A DNA stretch of 64,000 nucleotides, taken from the NCBI GenBank assembly GCA_014379625.1, contig JACMLJ010000023.1, positions 1 through 64,000 on the forward strand, written 5' to 3'. The translations under genes were made by a program, and so were the position numbers. Source of the DNA: Ferruginibacter sp. Lineage in GTDB: Bacteria > Bacteroidota > Bacteroidia > Chitinophagales > Chitinophagaceae. The notes beneath the pieces were generated by a model. The model was not told where the DNA came from. It saw nothing but the letters and a program-made list of their open reading frames with translations, and did not search any database. Positions 47,075 through 55,757 of the stretch are shown piece by piece (the first letter of the stretch is position 1; each line of letters opens with the position of its first letter).

Positions 47075-47452
47075 ATGAAAGATCTGGGTTTTTTGTTTTT
47101 CAAAATAGCTACCCCAATATGACAACAAAAAATGATCATTCAATTTAAAAAACTGAATTAAATAACCGAAACAGGAAATTATTAAACTTAAACCCATAAA
47201 ACGGGTGCTGAAAATACGGCCAGCATGCTATTTCCCCGGGCCGGTTTTAAAACAAAACCTGCAACCAGGGATGAATTGAAAAAGCCCTTTTCATTTGCCC
47301 CAAACGGGAGCATCTTTTAGCTGGTACCCTTCCGCTCCTCATTTGAATAAAACAATAAAAACCTGCATCCTAATTTTATAAACTTTAGTTTAGCAAATAG
47401 AAAAAAGTTTCGGAAAAAATATAAGCCCCAAAAAAAAGGATATGCTAAAACT

Positions 47453-48481
47453 ATGACCATCAAAAATCATATTGAAATAATTGTAAAATCTTTATTGATA
47501 CCACTTGCAGGAATTTGCATACCGTTTTTTACAGGTCTTTATCAATACCTCGGTTACCCGGCCCTTCAAACTATCTTCTATGTATTGCTGCCCTGCATCC
47601 TCATTTCATTTTTCATTTGGGAAGCCAATATTAAGATCATGCGGCAATTGAGGAATAAGTGGTACCGCAAAGACCGGAATGTATACAGCGATTTTACAAG
47701 GCGGATCATCATTCATATTCTTTTTACTTTTCTTATAGCACTGGTAAGTTTGTTGCTGATCATGTACATAGCCGGCAGGATCGATCACGGAATTCTCTTC
47801 AAAACATGCGCTGCCATCATCGTTTTTGTAATCATTGTATCCTGCATTTACGAAATCATTTATCTTACGGAGGAAAGGGAAACCAGCACCCTGAAAGCCG
47901 AAGAGTTGAACTATGCAAAGTCGGAAGCTGAACTTACGGCCCTTAAAAACCAAATCGATCCGCATTTTATATTCAATTCAATAAATACACTTTCTTACCT
48001 TATCAAAACATCGCCGGATGTGGCGTATTTGTTTAATAATAACCTCGCCACCATTTACAGGTATATCCTTTTCAATAAGGATAAGGAATTTGTATTACTG
48101 AAGGAAGAGCTTGAATTTGTAAGTCACCATTTTTATCTTTTCCGGATACGGTATGAGAAAGCGGTTAATCTTGTTATAGAAATAGCGGATGTTAAAACGG
48201 AAAATTACCTGGTTCCCCCTATTTCTTTGCAGTTGCTTGTGGAAAATGCCATCAAGCACAACGAATTTACTGATGAGTCCCCTATCAGCATCCTGATACA
48301 GGTAAATAATAATTATGTTACCGTTAAAAATAAAATTGTACCGAAAAAATATTTTATCCCTTCTTCTAAAATAGGATTACATAACTTATCCAACAGATAC
48401 CGGATTCTCACCAAAAAGGAAATTATCATTGAATCGGAAGCCGGGTATTTTATTGTTAAACTACCCCTTTTAAGCTATTAG
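47453..48481 (+). CDS. LytS/YehU-type sensor histidine kinase
   Basis: A 342-residue inner-membrane kinase. Four transmembrane helices (residues ~10-140) are followed by the His_kinase domain with the intact phospho-acceptor H171 (LKNQIDPHFIFNSINTLSYL), a VPPISLQLLVENAIKHNEF N-box and a reduced ATP-lid region (KIGLHNLSNRY). It presumably phosphorylates the regulator encoded 2 bp downstream. Upstream is a 255-380 bp AT-rich divergent region shared with the orphan LytTR gene. The signal is unknown. Confidence 0.92.
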   Translation: MTIKNHIEIIVKSLLIPLAGICIPFFTGLYQYLGYPALQTIFYVLLPCILISFFIWEANIKIMRQLRNKWYRKDRNVYSDFTRRIIIHILFTFLIALVSLLLIMYIAGRIDHGILFKTCAAIIVFVIIVSCIYEIIYLTEERETSTLKAEELNYAKSEAELTALKNQIDPHFIFNSINTLSYLIKTSPDVAYLFNNNLATIYRYILFNKDKEFVLLKEELEFVSHHFYLFRIRYEKAVNLVIEIADVKTENYLVPPISLQLLVENAIKHNEFTDESPISILIQVNNNYVTVKNKIVPKKYFIPSSKIGLHNLSNRYRILTKKEIIIESEAGYFIVKLPLLSY

Positions 48482-48483
48482 CC

Positions 48484-49242
48484 ATGTTGAAAGTACTTAT
48501 TATAGAAGATGAAAAACCTGCTTTGGAGGGCCTTTTATTAAAGCTTGAATCTCTCAGCCTCGATATCAATGTGATAGCTGCCACCAGTTCTATCCAGGAA
48601 ACCATCCACTGGTTTAATCATAACCGCCAGCCCGATCTTATCATAATGGATATCCATCTCACCGATGGCTTGTCATTTGGTATTTTTGAAGCAACCACCA
48701 TTACGGTCCCTGTAATTTTTTTAACCGCTTATGATGAATTTATCATCAAAGCGTTTGAATACAATGCCATCGATTATATATTAAAGCCCGTAGATGATAA
48801 CCGGCTGATGGAAGCCATCAGGAAATACTATTTTTTACAGAAACATTTTATTGGAAATTATTCTTCCCTGTTGAATTCAGTAAAGGAAAAGAACCAGAAG
48901 CGAAACAGGATCATCATCAGGAAGGGGATGGAATTTCAGAGCATCAGGGCAGATGATATAGCCTGTTTTTACACAGAACATAAACTTATATTTTCTATTG
49001 ATAAAGATTCAAAAAAATTCCTGACAGAGGCCCGGAACCTCAGTGAATTAATTGATGAATTAGATGAACAAACCTTCTTCAGGGTAAACAGGAAATATAT
49101 TGTGAATGTAAATTATATTAAACGGTTTATACCTTCCGAAAAAAGCAAGGTAGTGATTGACCTCACCATCCCTGTTAATGACGAGATAGTGGTGAGCCAG
49201 GAAAATTCTGCTGAATTTAAAAAATGGATGAATGCCATTTGA
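48484..49242 (+). CDS. LytTR-type response regulator
   Basis: A 252-residue protein with a CheY-like receiver (residues 1-120: acidic pocket IIEDEKP, phospho-acceptor Asp56 in IIMDIHL, Thr in FLTAYDE, Lys in ILKPVD) and a LytTR DNA-binding domain (residues ~140-252: RIIIRKGMEFQSIRADDI, FFRVNRKYIVNVNYIKRF). It starts 2 bp after the kinase stop, a typical coupled pair. Targets are unknown; the closest candidates are the susCD locus and the nitrate cluster on either side. Confidence 0.94.
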   Translation: MLKVLIIEDEKPALEGLLLKLESLSLDINVIAATSSIQETIHWFNHNRQPDLIIMDIHLTDGLSFGIFEATTITVPVIFLTAYDEFIIKAFEYNAIDYILKPVDDNRLMEAIRKYYFLQKHFIGNYSSLLNSVKEKNQKRNRIIIRKGMEFQSIRADDIACFYTEHKLIFSIDKDSKKFLTEARNLSELIDELDEQTFFRVNRKYIVNVNYIKRFIPSEKSKVVIDLTIPVNDEIVVSQENSAEFKKWMNAI

Positions 49243-49335
49243 ACCGCCCGGTTCAAGTATTCAAACCATGAATAATTTCCGGTAGCCAAAAAAAGCAATA
49301 TTGGTTGTACATTTGGCGGGTAAATCTTTCAAAAA

Positions 49336-49641
49336 ATGAAACCTGCTATCACTATTGTATACTGCCCGAAATGCAATTGGTTGTTAAGATCCGCTTATAT
49401 TGCCCAGGAATTGCTTACCACTTTTGCCGATGATATTAAATCAGTAACATTAGAGCCCGGCGAAATAAATGGCGAATTTTATATTACTGCAGAATATATA
49501 AAAGTATTTGACCGGAAGGAGTACGGTGGTTTTCCCGAAATAAAGGAATTAAAACAAATGATCCGTGATGTGGTACACCCGGGAAAAGATTTAGGGCATT
49601 CAGATACCAAACCCCATCATATTGACAACAACGTACTCTAA
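49336..49641 (+). CDS. SelW/Rdx family thioredoxin-like protein
   Basis: A 101-residue protein of the SelT/SelW/SelH (Rdx) family: VYCPKCNWLLRSAYIAQEL with the redox C-x-x-C near the N-terminus and Cys in place of selenocysteine, then the conserved end YGGFPEIKELKQMIRDVVHP. Bacterial members are small proteins of poorly defined redox function. It is followed after 12 bp by mobA, so they are probably co-transcribed. Confidence 0.88.
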   Translation: MKPAITIVYCPKCNWLLRSAYIAQELLTTFADDIKSVTLEPGEINGEFYITAEYIKVFDRKEYGGFPEIKELKQMIRDVVHPGKDLGHSDTKPHHIDNNVL

Positions 49642-49653
49642 ATTACCTGTCTT

Positions 49654-50238
49654 ATGCTGGGTGTAATTTTATGTGGCGGACAAAGTACAAGAATGGGTAC
49701 TGATAAAGGCCTGGTTAAATTACATGCCAAAACCTGGGCACAAACGGCTGTGGATAAAATATCAGCTCTCCATTTAAAAGTATTTTTATCAGTTAACACC
49801 ATTCAATTTAATGCCTATTTATCCGTATTTATGGAAACTCAATTAATCATAGACAATGATGCATTGAAGCTACATGGGCCGCTGGCGGGCGTTTTAAGTG
49901 TTCACCTGCAAAACCCTGATGAAGACTTATTTGTACTGGCATGTGATATGCCCCTAATGGAAACCGTTATCCTGAACGAACTCCTGTCGGCATACCGGCA
50001 ATACCCTGCAGCCGATGCCTATGTCTTTACCAATAATGGTGAACCGGAACCACTTTGTGCGATTTACCGGTCAAAAGGGTTATCCCATATTGTTCATTTA
50101 CTAAATGCAAAAGAACTTTCCAGGCACAGTATGAAATTTATGCTGGAACATGTCCAAACCCGTTCAATGCCTTTGGCTGAGGAGCAAAAAAAATATTTTC
50201 GTAATTTTAATGCGCATTCGGAACTAAACGGGTTGTAA
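49654..50238 (+). CDS. mobA: Molybdenum cofactor guanylyltransferase MobA
   Basis: A 194-residue cytosolic nucleotidyltransferase. The GTP-binding loop LCGGQSTRMGTDKGLV and the Mg-binding LACDMPL are diagnostic of MobA, with GEPEPLCAIYR completing the family pattern. It attaches GMP to molybdopterin to make the bis-MGD cofactor needed by NasA/NapA-type nitrate reductases, such as the one encoded 1.9 kb further on the opposite strand. It converges with the nitrate operon. Confidence 0.93.
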   Translation: MLGVILCGGQSTRMGTDKGLVKLHAKTWAQTAVDKISALHLKVFLSVNTIQFNAYLSVFMETQLIIDNDALKLHGPLAGVLSVHLQNPDEDLFVLACDMPLMETVILNELLSAYRQYPAADAYVFTNNGEPEPLCAIYRSKGLSHIVHLLNAKELSRHSMKFMLEHVQTRSMPLAEEQKKYFRNFNAHSELNGL

Positions 50239-50240
50239 AA

Positions 50241-50271
50241 GACCTCACAGGTTTTTGAAACCTGTGAGGTC
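50241..50271. repeat. Perfect 14-bp hairpin, dispersed-type palindrome between convergent genes
   Basis: GACCTCACAGGTTT-TTG-AAACCTGTGAGGTC, immediately after the mobA stop. No T-run follows on the plus strand; on the minus strand a TTTT follows directly, so it could terminate transcription from the nitrate operon side. The sequence looks like a palindromic repeat that I believe is widespread in Bacteroidota genomes (memory, unchecked). Confidence 0.6.
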
Positions 50272-50318
50272 TCATCGGTTCCCAGGCGCGGAACTCCTGT
50301 CCAATGTCTTCTTGTTAC

Positions 50319-50454
50319 TAATCTTCCGGGTTAAACGTGCAGTAATCACAGTTTACTCTTATCAACTTTTATAAATTCTCCGCCATTGCTATTAATCTTC
50401 CTAACTAAACATGCAGTAACCCAAATTTACTTTTATCAACTTTTATAAATTCCT
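50319..50454. repeat. Tandem duplication of the 3' end of the rubredoxin-tailed gene
   Basis: 50319-50380 and 50393-50454 are direct copies, offset 74 bp, with most bases identical. The second copy contains the stop and the last codons of the gene at 50405-51901 (EEFIKVDKSKFGLLHV). The first, downstream copy reads GEFIKVDKSKL and then a stop in the same sense. It is therefore a non-coding duplicate of the gene's tail. Confidence 0.75.
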
Positions 50455-51901
50455 CTTTGGGGGCTTCACACAATACACAGCAAAAACTGGCCGGTAGGTT
50501 TTCAAATACAGTGCCCGCTAAAATACCATTTTCCGGTTCCCCTGTTTTTTCATCATACACCGATAAGCAATGTACGCACTGGTGTAAATAATCAACCGGC
50601 AAAGGCTTTGCAGGCGCTTCTTTTTTGGCAACTTCCTTTTTAGGCTCATCAACCCGCAATGTTTGCTGGTACGCATAATAAGAAAGGATAGCCCGCCTTA
50701 ATTGTTCTGACAACAAAAATTTTGGGTTACCCTTACTGTAAATAAAACCGGTTCTTGCATTAGGATTAAAATTGTTGGCGCATAAAATATCGTACACATG
50801 AAAAAAACCAATACCTGCTATGGTGAGCAAGGGCCTTCGCCTTACCAGTATGCTGCTAAATACCTCACTTTTTCTTCTTGTCTTTATTCCAATACAAATT
50901 CCAAATGTTCGGGTATCATCCGTATGAAGGTCCCTCAATAAATAATGCTTTAACTCAAGTCCTTCTTTACAATTATCTTCCACCTGGAAGTTGAGTTCAT
51001 TGGCCGCATGGCGCACATTGATCTGGTGTTTGGCCAGCAGGTTGTTCCAGTAAACCCGGTCTTTCTCTTCTATATTTTTTATGATAATCGTTTTCCAGGG
51101 AGTAGAGCACAACTGCCCGATTTTTGTTTGCAAACATAACTGGCACAATTCTTTTAAAAATTTTATTGCATACAATTCGTCCCGCCTGTAAATTCCAAGC
51201 CAGTATTTATCCTGGTAGCGGTTTAATCCTTCGTAATAAGGTAAGTTGAATGTTGGCAGAATTGCTGGTGAACCGGACGTTTTGGTTATATAATTTTCCC
51301 TGCTTATCAATTTAAACAGGTCTTCGCCTTTAGCCACGGGGTTATCATAAAACTGCTCCCGGTTACTCAATATCAACTCCTCAATATGTTTGCTCAAACG
51401 GGCCACATCATTAGTGTACACCATTTCATTCCATTCGTAAATGATATTGGTTTTAGGGAAACGGATAAACAGGTGCCAGAAATGATGTGCGTGTAAAGAT
51501 GCCACCCAATTAATATTTCCGGTGAGTATTGGCGTAAAACTCTGGTTGCTGTCTGAAATATTGATCTTGAGCTTTGGCTGATAATCCATTAGATCAAAAA
51601 TATCTTTATACACCCCTTCACTTAACCAGGTATTGGTAATAAAAACTTCCTCTGCGGGATAACTGCTAATAATATTCGGAGAATGATCACTGTCTGCTTC
51701 GTAAATAATCCCCTGCAGGTCCAACTGCTCTTTTAAAATACCATAGCTGTCATTCAGCACCTCAAGTAACAGTTGTTGGCGCAAACCAAAACTCACCCTG
51801 GCCACACCGGCCTTACCCGCGGCAATCAGAATATTATACAGTTCGCCGGGCGAAATAATACCTCCGCGAAAATTAATTTTTATGGTCAGTGAATATTTCA
51901 T
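50405..51901 (-). CDS. Nitrite/sulfite reductase-like protein without siroheme ligands, with C-terminal rubredoxin domain
   Basis: A 498-residue protein. Residues 1-~400 resemble the ferredoxin-half-domain fold of nitrite/sulfite reductases and CobG (KINFRGGIISPGELYNIL, IGQLCSTPWKTIIIK), but the C-x5-C and C-x3-C ligands for siroheme/4Fe-4S are absent. After a Lys/Ala/Pro linker, residues ~437-490 form a rubredoxin: CVHC and CVLC bind one iron. It is the last gene of the nitrate operon, 250 bp after nitrate reductase, with a cloverleaf-like repeat in the gap. It probably carries electrons in nitrate or nitrite reduction. The 3' end is tandemly duplicated downstream. Confidence 0.75.
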   Translation of the reverse strand: MKYSLTIKINFRGGIISPGELYNILIAAGKAGVARVSFGLRQQLLLEVLNDSYGILKEQLDLQGIIYEADSDHSPNIISSYPAEEVFITNTWLSEGVYKDIFDLMDYQPKLKINISDSNQSFTPILTGNINWVASLHAHHFWHLFIRFPKTNIIYEWNEMVYTNDVARLSKHIEELILSNREQFYDNPVAKGEDLFKLISRENYITKTSGSPAILPTFNLPYYEGLNRYQDKYWLGIYRRDELYAIKFLKELCQLCLQTKIGQLCSTPWKTIIIKNIEEKDRVYWNNLLAKHQINVRHAANELNFQVEDNCKEGLELKHYLLRDLHTDDTRTFGICIGIKTRRKSEVFSSILVRRRPLLTIAGIGFFHVYDILCANNFNPNARTGFIYSKGNPKFLLSEQLRRAILSYYAYQQTLRVDEPKKEVAKKEAPAKPLPVDYLHQCVHCLSVYDEKTGEPENGILAGTVFENLPASFCCVLCEAPKEEFIKVDKSKFGLLHV

Positions 51902-52012
51902 TTTTCGGCGTCAGATACTTGTATGAAAATTTAATTTTGAAACCAACACCTTATAAATAATATTAATCATCTTCCTGTTAACCGGGTTCTATGTCCCGTT
52001 GTGGCCAAAATA

Positions 52013-52127
52013 GGGTGCATTTAAAATTGTCGCAGTAACCAGTGGTTTGTGAGGACACAAACCACGGCCCAGCCTCGGTTGGAGTCCCCACCAACCGAAA
52101 TCAGGAGCGACAATTTTAAATACACCC
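52013..52127 (-). repeat. Cloverleaf-like inverted repeat (three-stem palindromic element or structured RNA)
   Basis: The outer stem pairs 52013-52033 with 52107-52127 (20 of 21 pairs; the odd pair is A.C on the plus strand but G-U on the minus strand). Inside are two perfect hairpins: GTGGTTTGTG-AGGA-CACAAACCAC (52042-52065) and TCGGTTGG-N8-CCAACCGA (52075-52098). It lies between two minus-strand genes of the nitrate operon. It may be a mobile palindromic element or an RNA fold in the intercistronic region. Confidence 0.65.
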
Positions 52128-52151
52128 CCAAAATACCGGATAATTAATTTA

Positions 52152-55100
52152 TCATTGCAGCAGGGTTAATTCCTTTATTACTTTCAATGTTTTTTCAGTT
52201 TTTGCAATAATCCCATTCAATTCTTTTTCCAATATGTTTTTAACCTCCGGCCGGCAACTGCCACAGCCCATACCCGCCCCCGTAAGCTGACACAATTGCA
52301 ACAGGTCGGTACAGCCTTCTTTTATTTTATGCTGAAGATTACCCTCTCCTACCCCGCTGCAGCTGCAGACTAATTTGCCTATCACCGGTTCTGCTTTTTT
52401 GCCGCTCCGTAATAATTGCAGGCGCTTATCACTCAGCTCAATTTTATCCTGTATCAGATCGCGGAACTCAAGAAACTCGCTTTTATCGCCGATTAAAATT
52501 GCGCCCACCAAACGGTCATTGTGAATGATACATTTTTTATAGTACCTTTTTGCCTTATCCACAAATATCACTTCTTCATAGGTCGGGTCATCCGGGCATT
52601 CGGCCAAACCCAGTGAGCAAAGTTCTGTTCCATGCATTTTTAATATATTCATCAGCAGTGAACCCTGGTAATATTTTGAAATATCACCGCCCAGGTACCT
52701 TGCCACTATCGCAGCCTGTTGTTCTGCCGCTGCGGTTATGCCATACAAAAACCCTTTGAATTCAGCGATCTCCCCAACAGCAAAAATATCCGGGTCATTC
52801 GTTTGCAAATATTCGTTGACCACTACTCCCCGCTTGCAGTCGATATTAGCTGCTTTGGCTATTTCAATATTCGGCACGGTACCAATAGCAATTACGAGGG
52901 CCTGGCAATTGATCAGCAAGCCACTTTTTAAACGGATACCCGTGATATGACCGGTTCCCAAAAAGCGATCGATCTCATCGTTGTAATAAATATCCACTCC
53001 CTTGTCCACTAATTCTTCATGAAGCAACTGGCTGCCGAGGGGATCCAACTGGCGGTCCATCAACCTTGAGATGCGTTGCACAATAGTTACCTCCACATTT
53101 ACTTCGCGCAGTGATGCGGCCAGTTCTATGCCCAGCAAACCACCACCCAGTATCACTACAGTTCCGTTAGCAGCACTCACATGATCTTTAAAACGATCCG
53201 CATCCATCCTGCTGCGCATGGTAAAAATGCCTTTTAATTCGGGCACGTCCCTCAGCATCGCCGCCCTGCTTCCGGTAGCGAGTAATAAAATATCATAGTG
53301 ATGCAATTGCCCGTTACTATCAGTGACCGTTTTGTTTTGCGGATCAATATTTTCAATACTTACGCCACGGTGCATTTTGATATTGTAATCGCTTTCCTCT
53401 TTATCCGTCATCTTCACCAGGTTATCCCATGGCAGGGCGCCACTGATATAATCGGGCAGCAATACCCGGTTGTAAAATGGAAAATTTTCTTTGCTGAATA
53501 TTTCAATACCGTCTTCCGTATTTAAAGCACGGTAATTTTTCACAAATCCGCAGGCGCCTGCCCCTGCACCAATCACAATGATCTTCTGCACCGGCTTTTT
53601 ATATCGTTGTACCTGCACGGCTGTGAATTTAAAATCGGGCTCCTTACTTTTCGGATCTACCAGATTCACCGTAAGGTTATTGGCCCTGTTCAAATCATTA
53701 TTCAGTATTTTGCCCCAATGCATTGGAAGAAATACAACACCTTTTTTTATATCGGTGGAATACTTTGCTTTAACCCTTACCAATCCCTGTTTACTGATTA
53801 TTTCCACCAGATCATTTTCTTTAATGCCGCGTTCTGCTGCATTAGCCGGGTGAATTTCCAAAAAGGATTCACTGGTATGTTGATTCAGTTTATTTACTTT
53901 CCCGGTTTTACTCATGGTATGCCATTGGTCGCGTATACGCCCGGTGGTGAGTACCAGCGGAAAAGCAGCATCCGGACGGGAACTCAGGTTTTCATCCCCA
54001 AATGAATGGATGATCGCCTTTTCTGAGGGTGTAAAAAATTTATGATCAGTAAATAACCTTGGGGTACCATATCCGGCATTACCCGGCAAATTCATTGCTT
54101 TGGTAAATGGCCATTGTACAGATTTTTTTTGCCGGAGTATGGCATAATTCAATCCGCTTACATCCATATTTGTTCCGGCGGTAAGTGCCGCATGTTCAGC
54201 AAAAATCTCTCCTGCGTTAGCAAAATCAAATCCTTTAAACCCCATCTTTTGTGCAAAACGGCATATAATCTCCGCATCGGGTATTGCTTCGCCGGGTGCC
54301 TCCACAATTTTATTGAGGTAGCTGATACGCCGTTCCGCATTCGTCATGGTACCTTCTTTTTCTGCCCAGGATGCAGCAGGCAACACCACGTCCGCATATT
54401 CCAATGTTTCGGGTTTGTTACTTACATCCTGTACCACTACAAATTTCGCCTTCTTTAAACCTGCTTCGGCAATGCGTACATCAGGTAAACTTATCAAGGG
54501 GTTAGTGCATAAGATCCACACGGCTTTCAGTTTCCCTTCATTCAGGGCCTCAAACATTTCCGTTGCGGTTAACCCGGCTGTAGGCCGAATGGTTCCCAAA
54601 GGGATTTGCCAGAATTTTTCTACTTCGTTCCTGTCTTTTTCTTTGGACAGATCGCGGTGTGCGGGTAATAAATTCGCCAGTCCGCCTACTTCACGCCCGC
54701 CCATCGCATTGGGCTGACCGGTTAATGAAAATGGCCCGGAGCCTGGTTTTCCGATATGCCCGGTAATCAGGTTTAAATTAATAAGCGATAAATTTTTATT
54801 TACCCCAATTACACTTTGGTTGAGGCCCATGGTCCACATGGTCATAAACCCATTTGCATTACCAATATAAGCTGCGGTTAACCGTATATCACTTTCCGCT
54901 ACGCCACAAATATCTGCTGCTTCTGCCACCGTTCTTTCAAAAACAGTGTGGCGGTATTTTTCAAATCCTTCTGTATGATCCTCCAGAAAATCAATATCAA
55001 TTTTACCTGCTTCTATCAAACATCTTCCAATGGCATGGTGCAAAGTGATATCCGTCCCGGGATTTAATTGCAGGTGTACGTTGGCGATTGAGCAGCTTTG

Positions 55101-55757
55101 CGTTTTTCGTGGATCACTAACAATGATTTTTATACCCGGATTCTTTTCCCTGGCTGCTTCTATCCTGCGCCACAATATTGGATGGCACCAGGCAGGGTTT
55201 GCACCGGCAACAAAAATGCAATCCGCCAGTTCAAGATCATCATAGCTTACCGGCACACTATCTTCACCCAGGCTCATTTTATAACCCACCACCGCAGAAC
55301 TCATGCATAACCGTGAGTTGGTGTCTATATTATTGCTGCCAATAAAACCCTTCACCAGTTTATTCACTACATAATATTCTTCGGTAAGGCATTGCCCTGA
55401 TGCATAAAAAGCAACCGAATCGGGTCCGTATTTTTCAATCAGGGTTTTAAAAACTGCCGCGGTTCTGTCAAGTGCCGTGTCCCAGGAAACCCTTTGCCTT
55501 GGCTGATTTTTTCCATAACGCATTTCAGGGTATAATAAGCGGTCACCCGTATCCGTTACCGTGTAATGCAGGTTCATACCTTTACTGCACAGCATACCTT
55601 TGTTAACGGGGTGATCGGGATCGCCTTCCACTTTTAAAACACCCTGCTTATCTTTTTTAAGCATAATGCCACAACCTACACCGCAGTAGCAGCAGGTGGT
55701 AGCCCCCGGCCCCTGAAGGGGAGTACTTCCGGGAGTCTTATGTATAGGAATAGCCAA
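52152..55757 (-). CDS. nasA: Assimilatory nitrate reductase fused to FAD/NAD(P)H reductase and [2Fe-2S] modules (NasA-NasC-like fusion)
   Basis: A 1201-residue cytosolic enzyme. Residues 20-60 bind a 4Fe-4S cluster (C22, C25, C29, C57). The bis-MGD domain follows, with probable Mo ligand Cys151 (NSRLCMSSA) and GQPNAMGGREVGGLANLLP, to about residue 718. Residues ~724-1100 are a pyridine-nucleotide-disulfide reductase-like module (IIVIGAGAGACGF, VVILGGGLLGIELA). A BFD-type [2Fe-2S] domain ends it (VCSCSGVGEGN, TGAGMGCGSCRPEV). NAD(P)H oxidation and nitrate reduction are thus in one chain; in Klebsiella these are separate NasA and NasC. Residues 9-19 (PGSTPLQGPGA) are encoded by a palindromic repeat found elsewhere in the window. 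Confidence 0.9.
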   Translation of the reverse strand: MAIPIHKTPGSTPLQGPGATTCCYCGVGCGIMLKKDKQGVLKVEGDPDHPVNKGMLCSKGMNLHYTVTDTGDRLLYPEMRYGKNQPRQRVSWDTALDRTAAVFKTLIEKYGPDSVAFYASGQCLTEEYYVVNKLVKGFIGSNNIDTNSRLCMSSAVVGYKMSLGEDSVPVSYDDLELADCIFVAGANPAWCHPILWRRIEAAREKNPGIKIIVSDPRKTQSCSIANVHLQLNPGTDITLHHAIGRCLIEAGKIDIDFLEDHTEGFEKYRHTVFERTVAEAADICGVAESDIRLTAAYIGNANGFMTMWTMGLNQSVIGVNKNLSLINLNLITGHIGKPGSGPFSLTGQPNAMGGREVGGLANLLPAHRDLSKEKDRNEVEKFWQIPLGTIRPTAGLTATEMFEALNEGKLKAVWILCTNPLISLPDVRIAEAGLKKAKFVVVQDVSNKPETLEYADVVLPAASWAEKEGTMTNAERRISYLNKIVEAPGEAIPDAEIICRFAQKMGFKGFDFANAGEIFAEHAALTAGTNMDVSGLNYAILRQKKSVQWPFTKAMNLPGNAGYGTPRLFTDHKFFTPSEKAIIHSFGDENLSSRPDAAFPLVLTTGRIRDQWHTMSKTGKVNKLNQHTSESFLEIHPANAAERGIKENDLVEIISKQGLVRVKAKYSTDIKKGVVFLPMHWGKILNNDLNRANNLTVNLVDPKSKEPDFKFTAVQVQRYKKPVQKIIVIGAGAGACGFVKNYRALNTEDGIEIFSKENFPFYNRVLLPDYISGALPWDNLVKMTDKEESDYNIKMHRGVSIENIDPQNKTVTDSNGQLHHYDILLLATGSRAAMLRDVPELKGIFTMRSRMDADRFKDHVSAANGTVVILGGGLLGIELAASLREVNVEVTIVQRISRLMDRQLDPLGSQLLHEELVDKGVDIYYNDEIDRFLGTGHITGIRLKSGLLINCQALVIAIGTVPNIEIAKAANIDCKRGVVVNEYLQTNDPDIFAVGEIAEFKGFLYGITAAAEQQAAIVARYLGGDISKYYQGSLLMNILKMHGTELCSLGLAECPDDPTYEEVIFVDKAKRYYKKCIIHNDRLVGAILIGDKSEFLEFRDLIQDKIELSDKRLQLLRSGKKAEPVIGKLVCSCSGVGEGNLQHKIKEGCTDLLQLCQLTGAGMGCGSCRPEVKNILEKELNGIIAKTEKTLKVIKELTLLQ
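55702..55734. repeat. CCCCTTCAGGGG palindromic repeat inside the nitrate reductase gene
   Basis: The third copy of the repeat seen at 38456-38486 and 38639-38669, here within codons 9-19 of the nitrate reductase, in frame. It encodes the Pro/Gly-rich linker before the Fe-S cysteines. Confidence 0.75.

Noticed and set aside
46691..47197. Full-length 168-residue form of the orphan LytTR protein as the default call
   Set aside because: The extra 41 residues are not part of the domain and the start context is weak; kept as an alternative because they could be a membrane segment.
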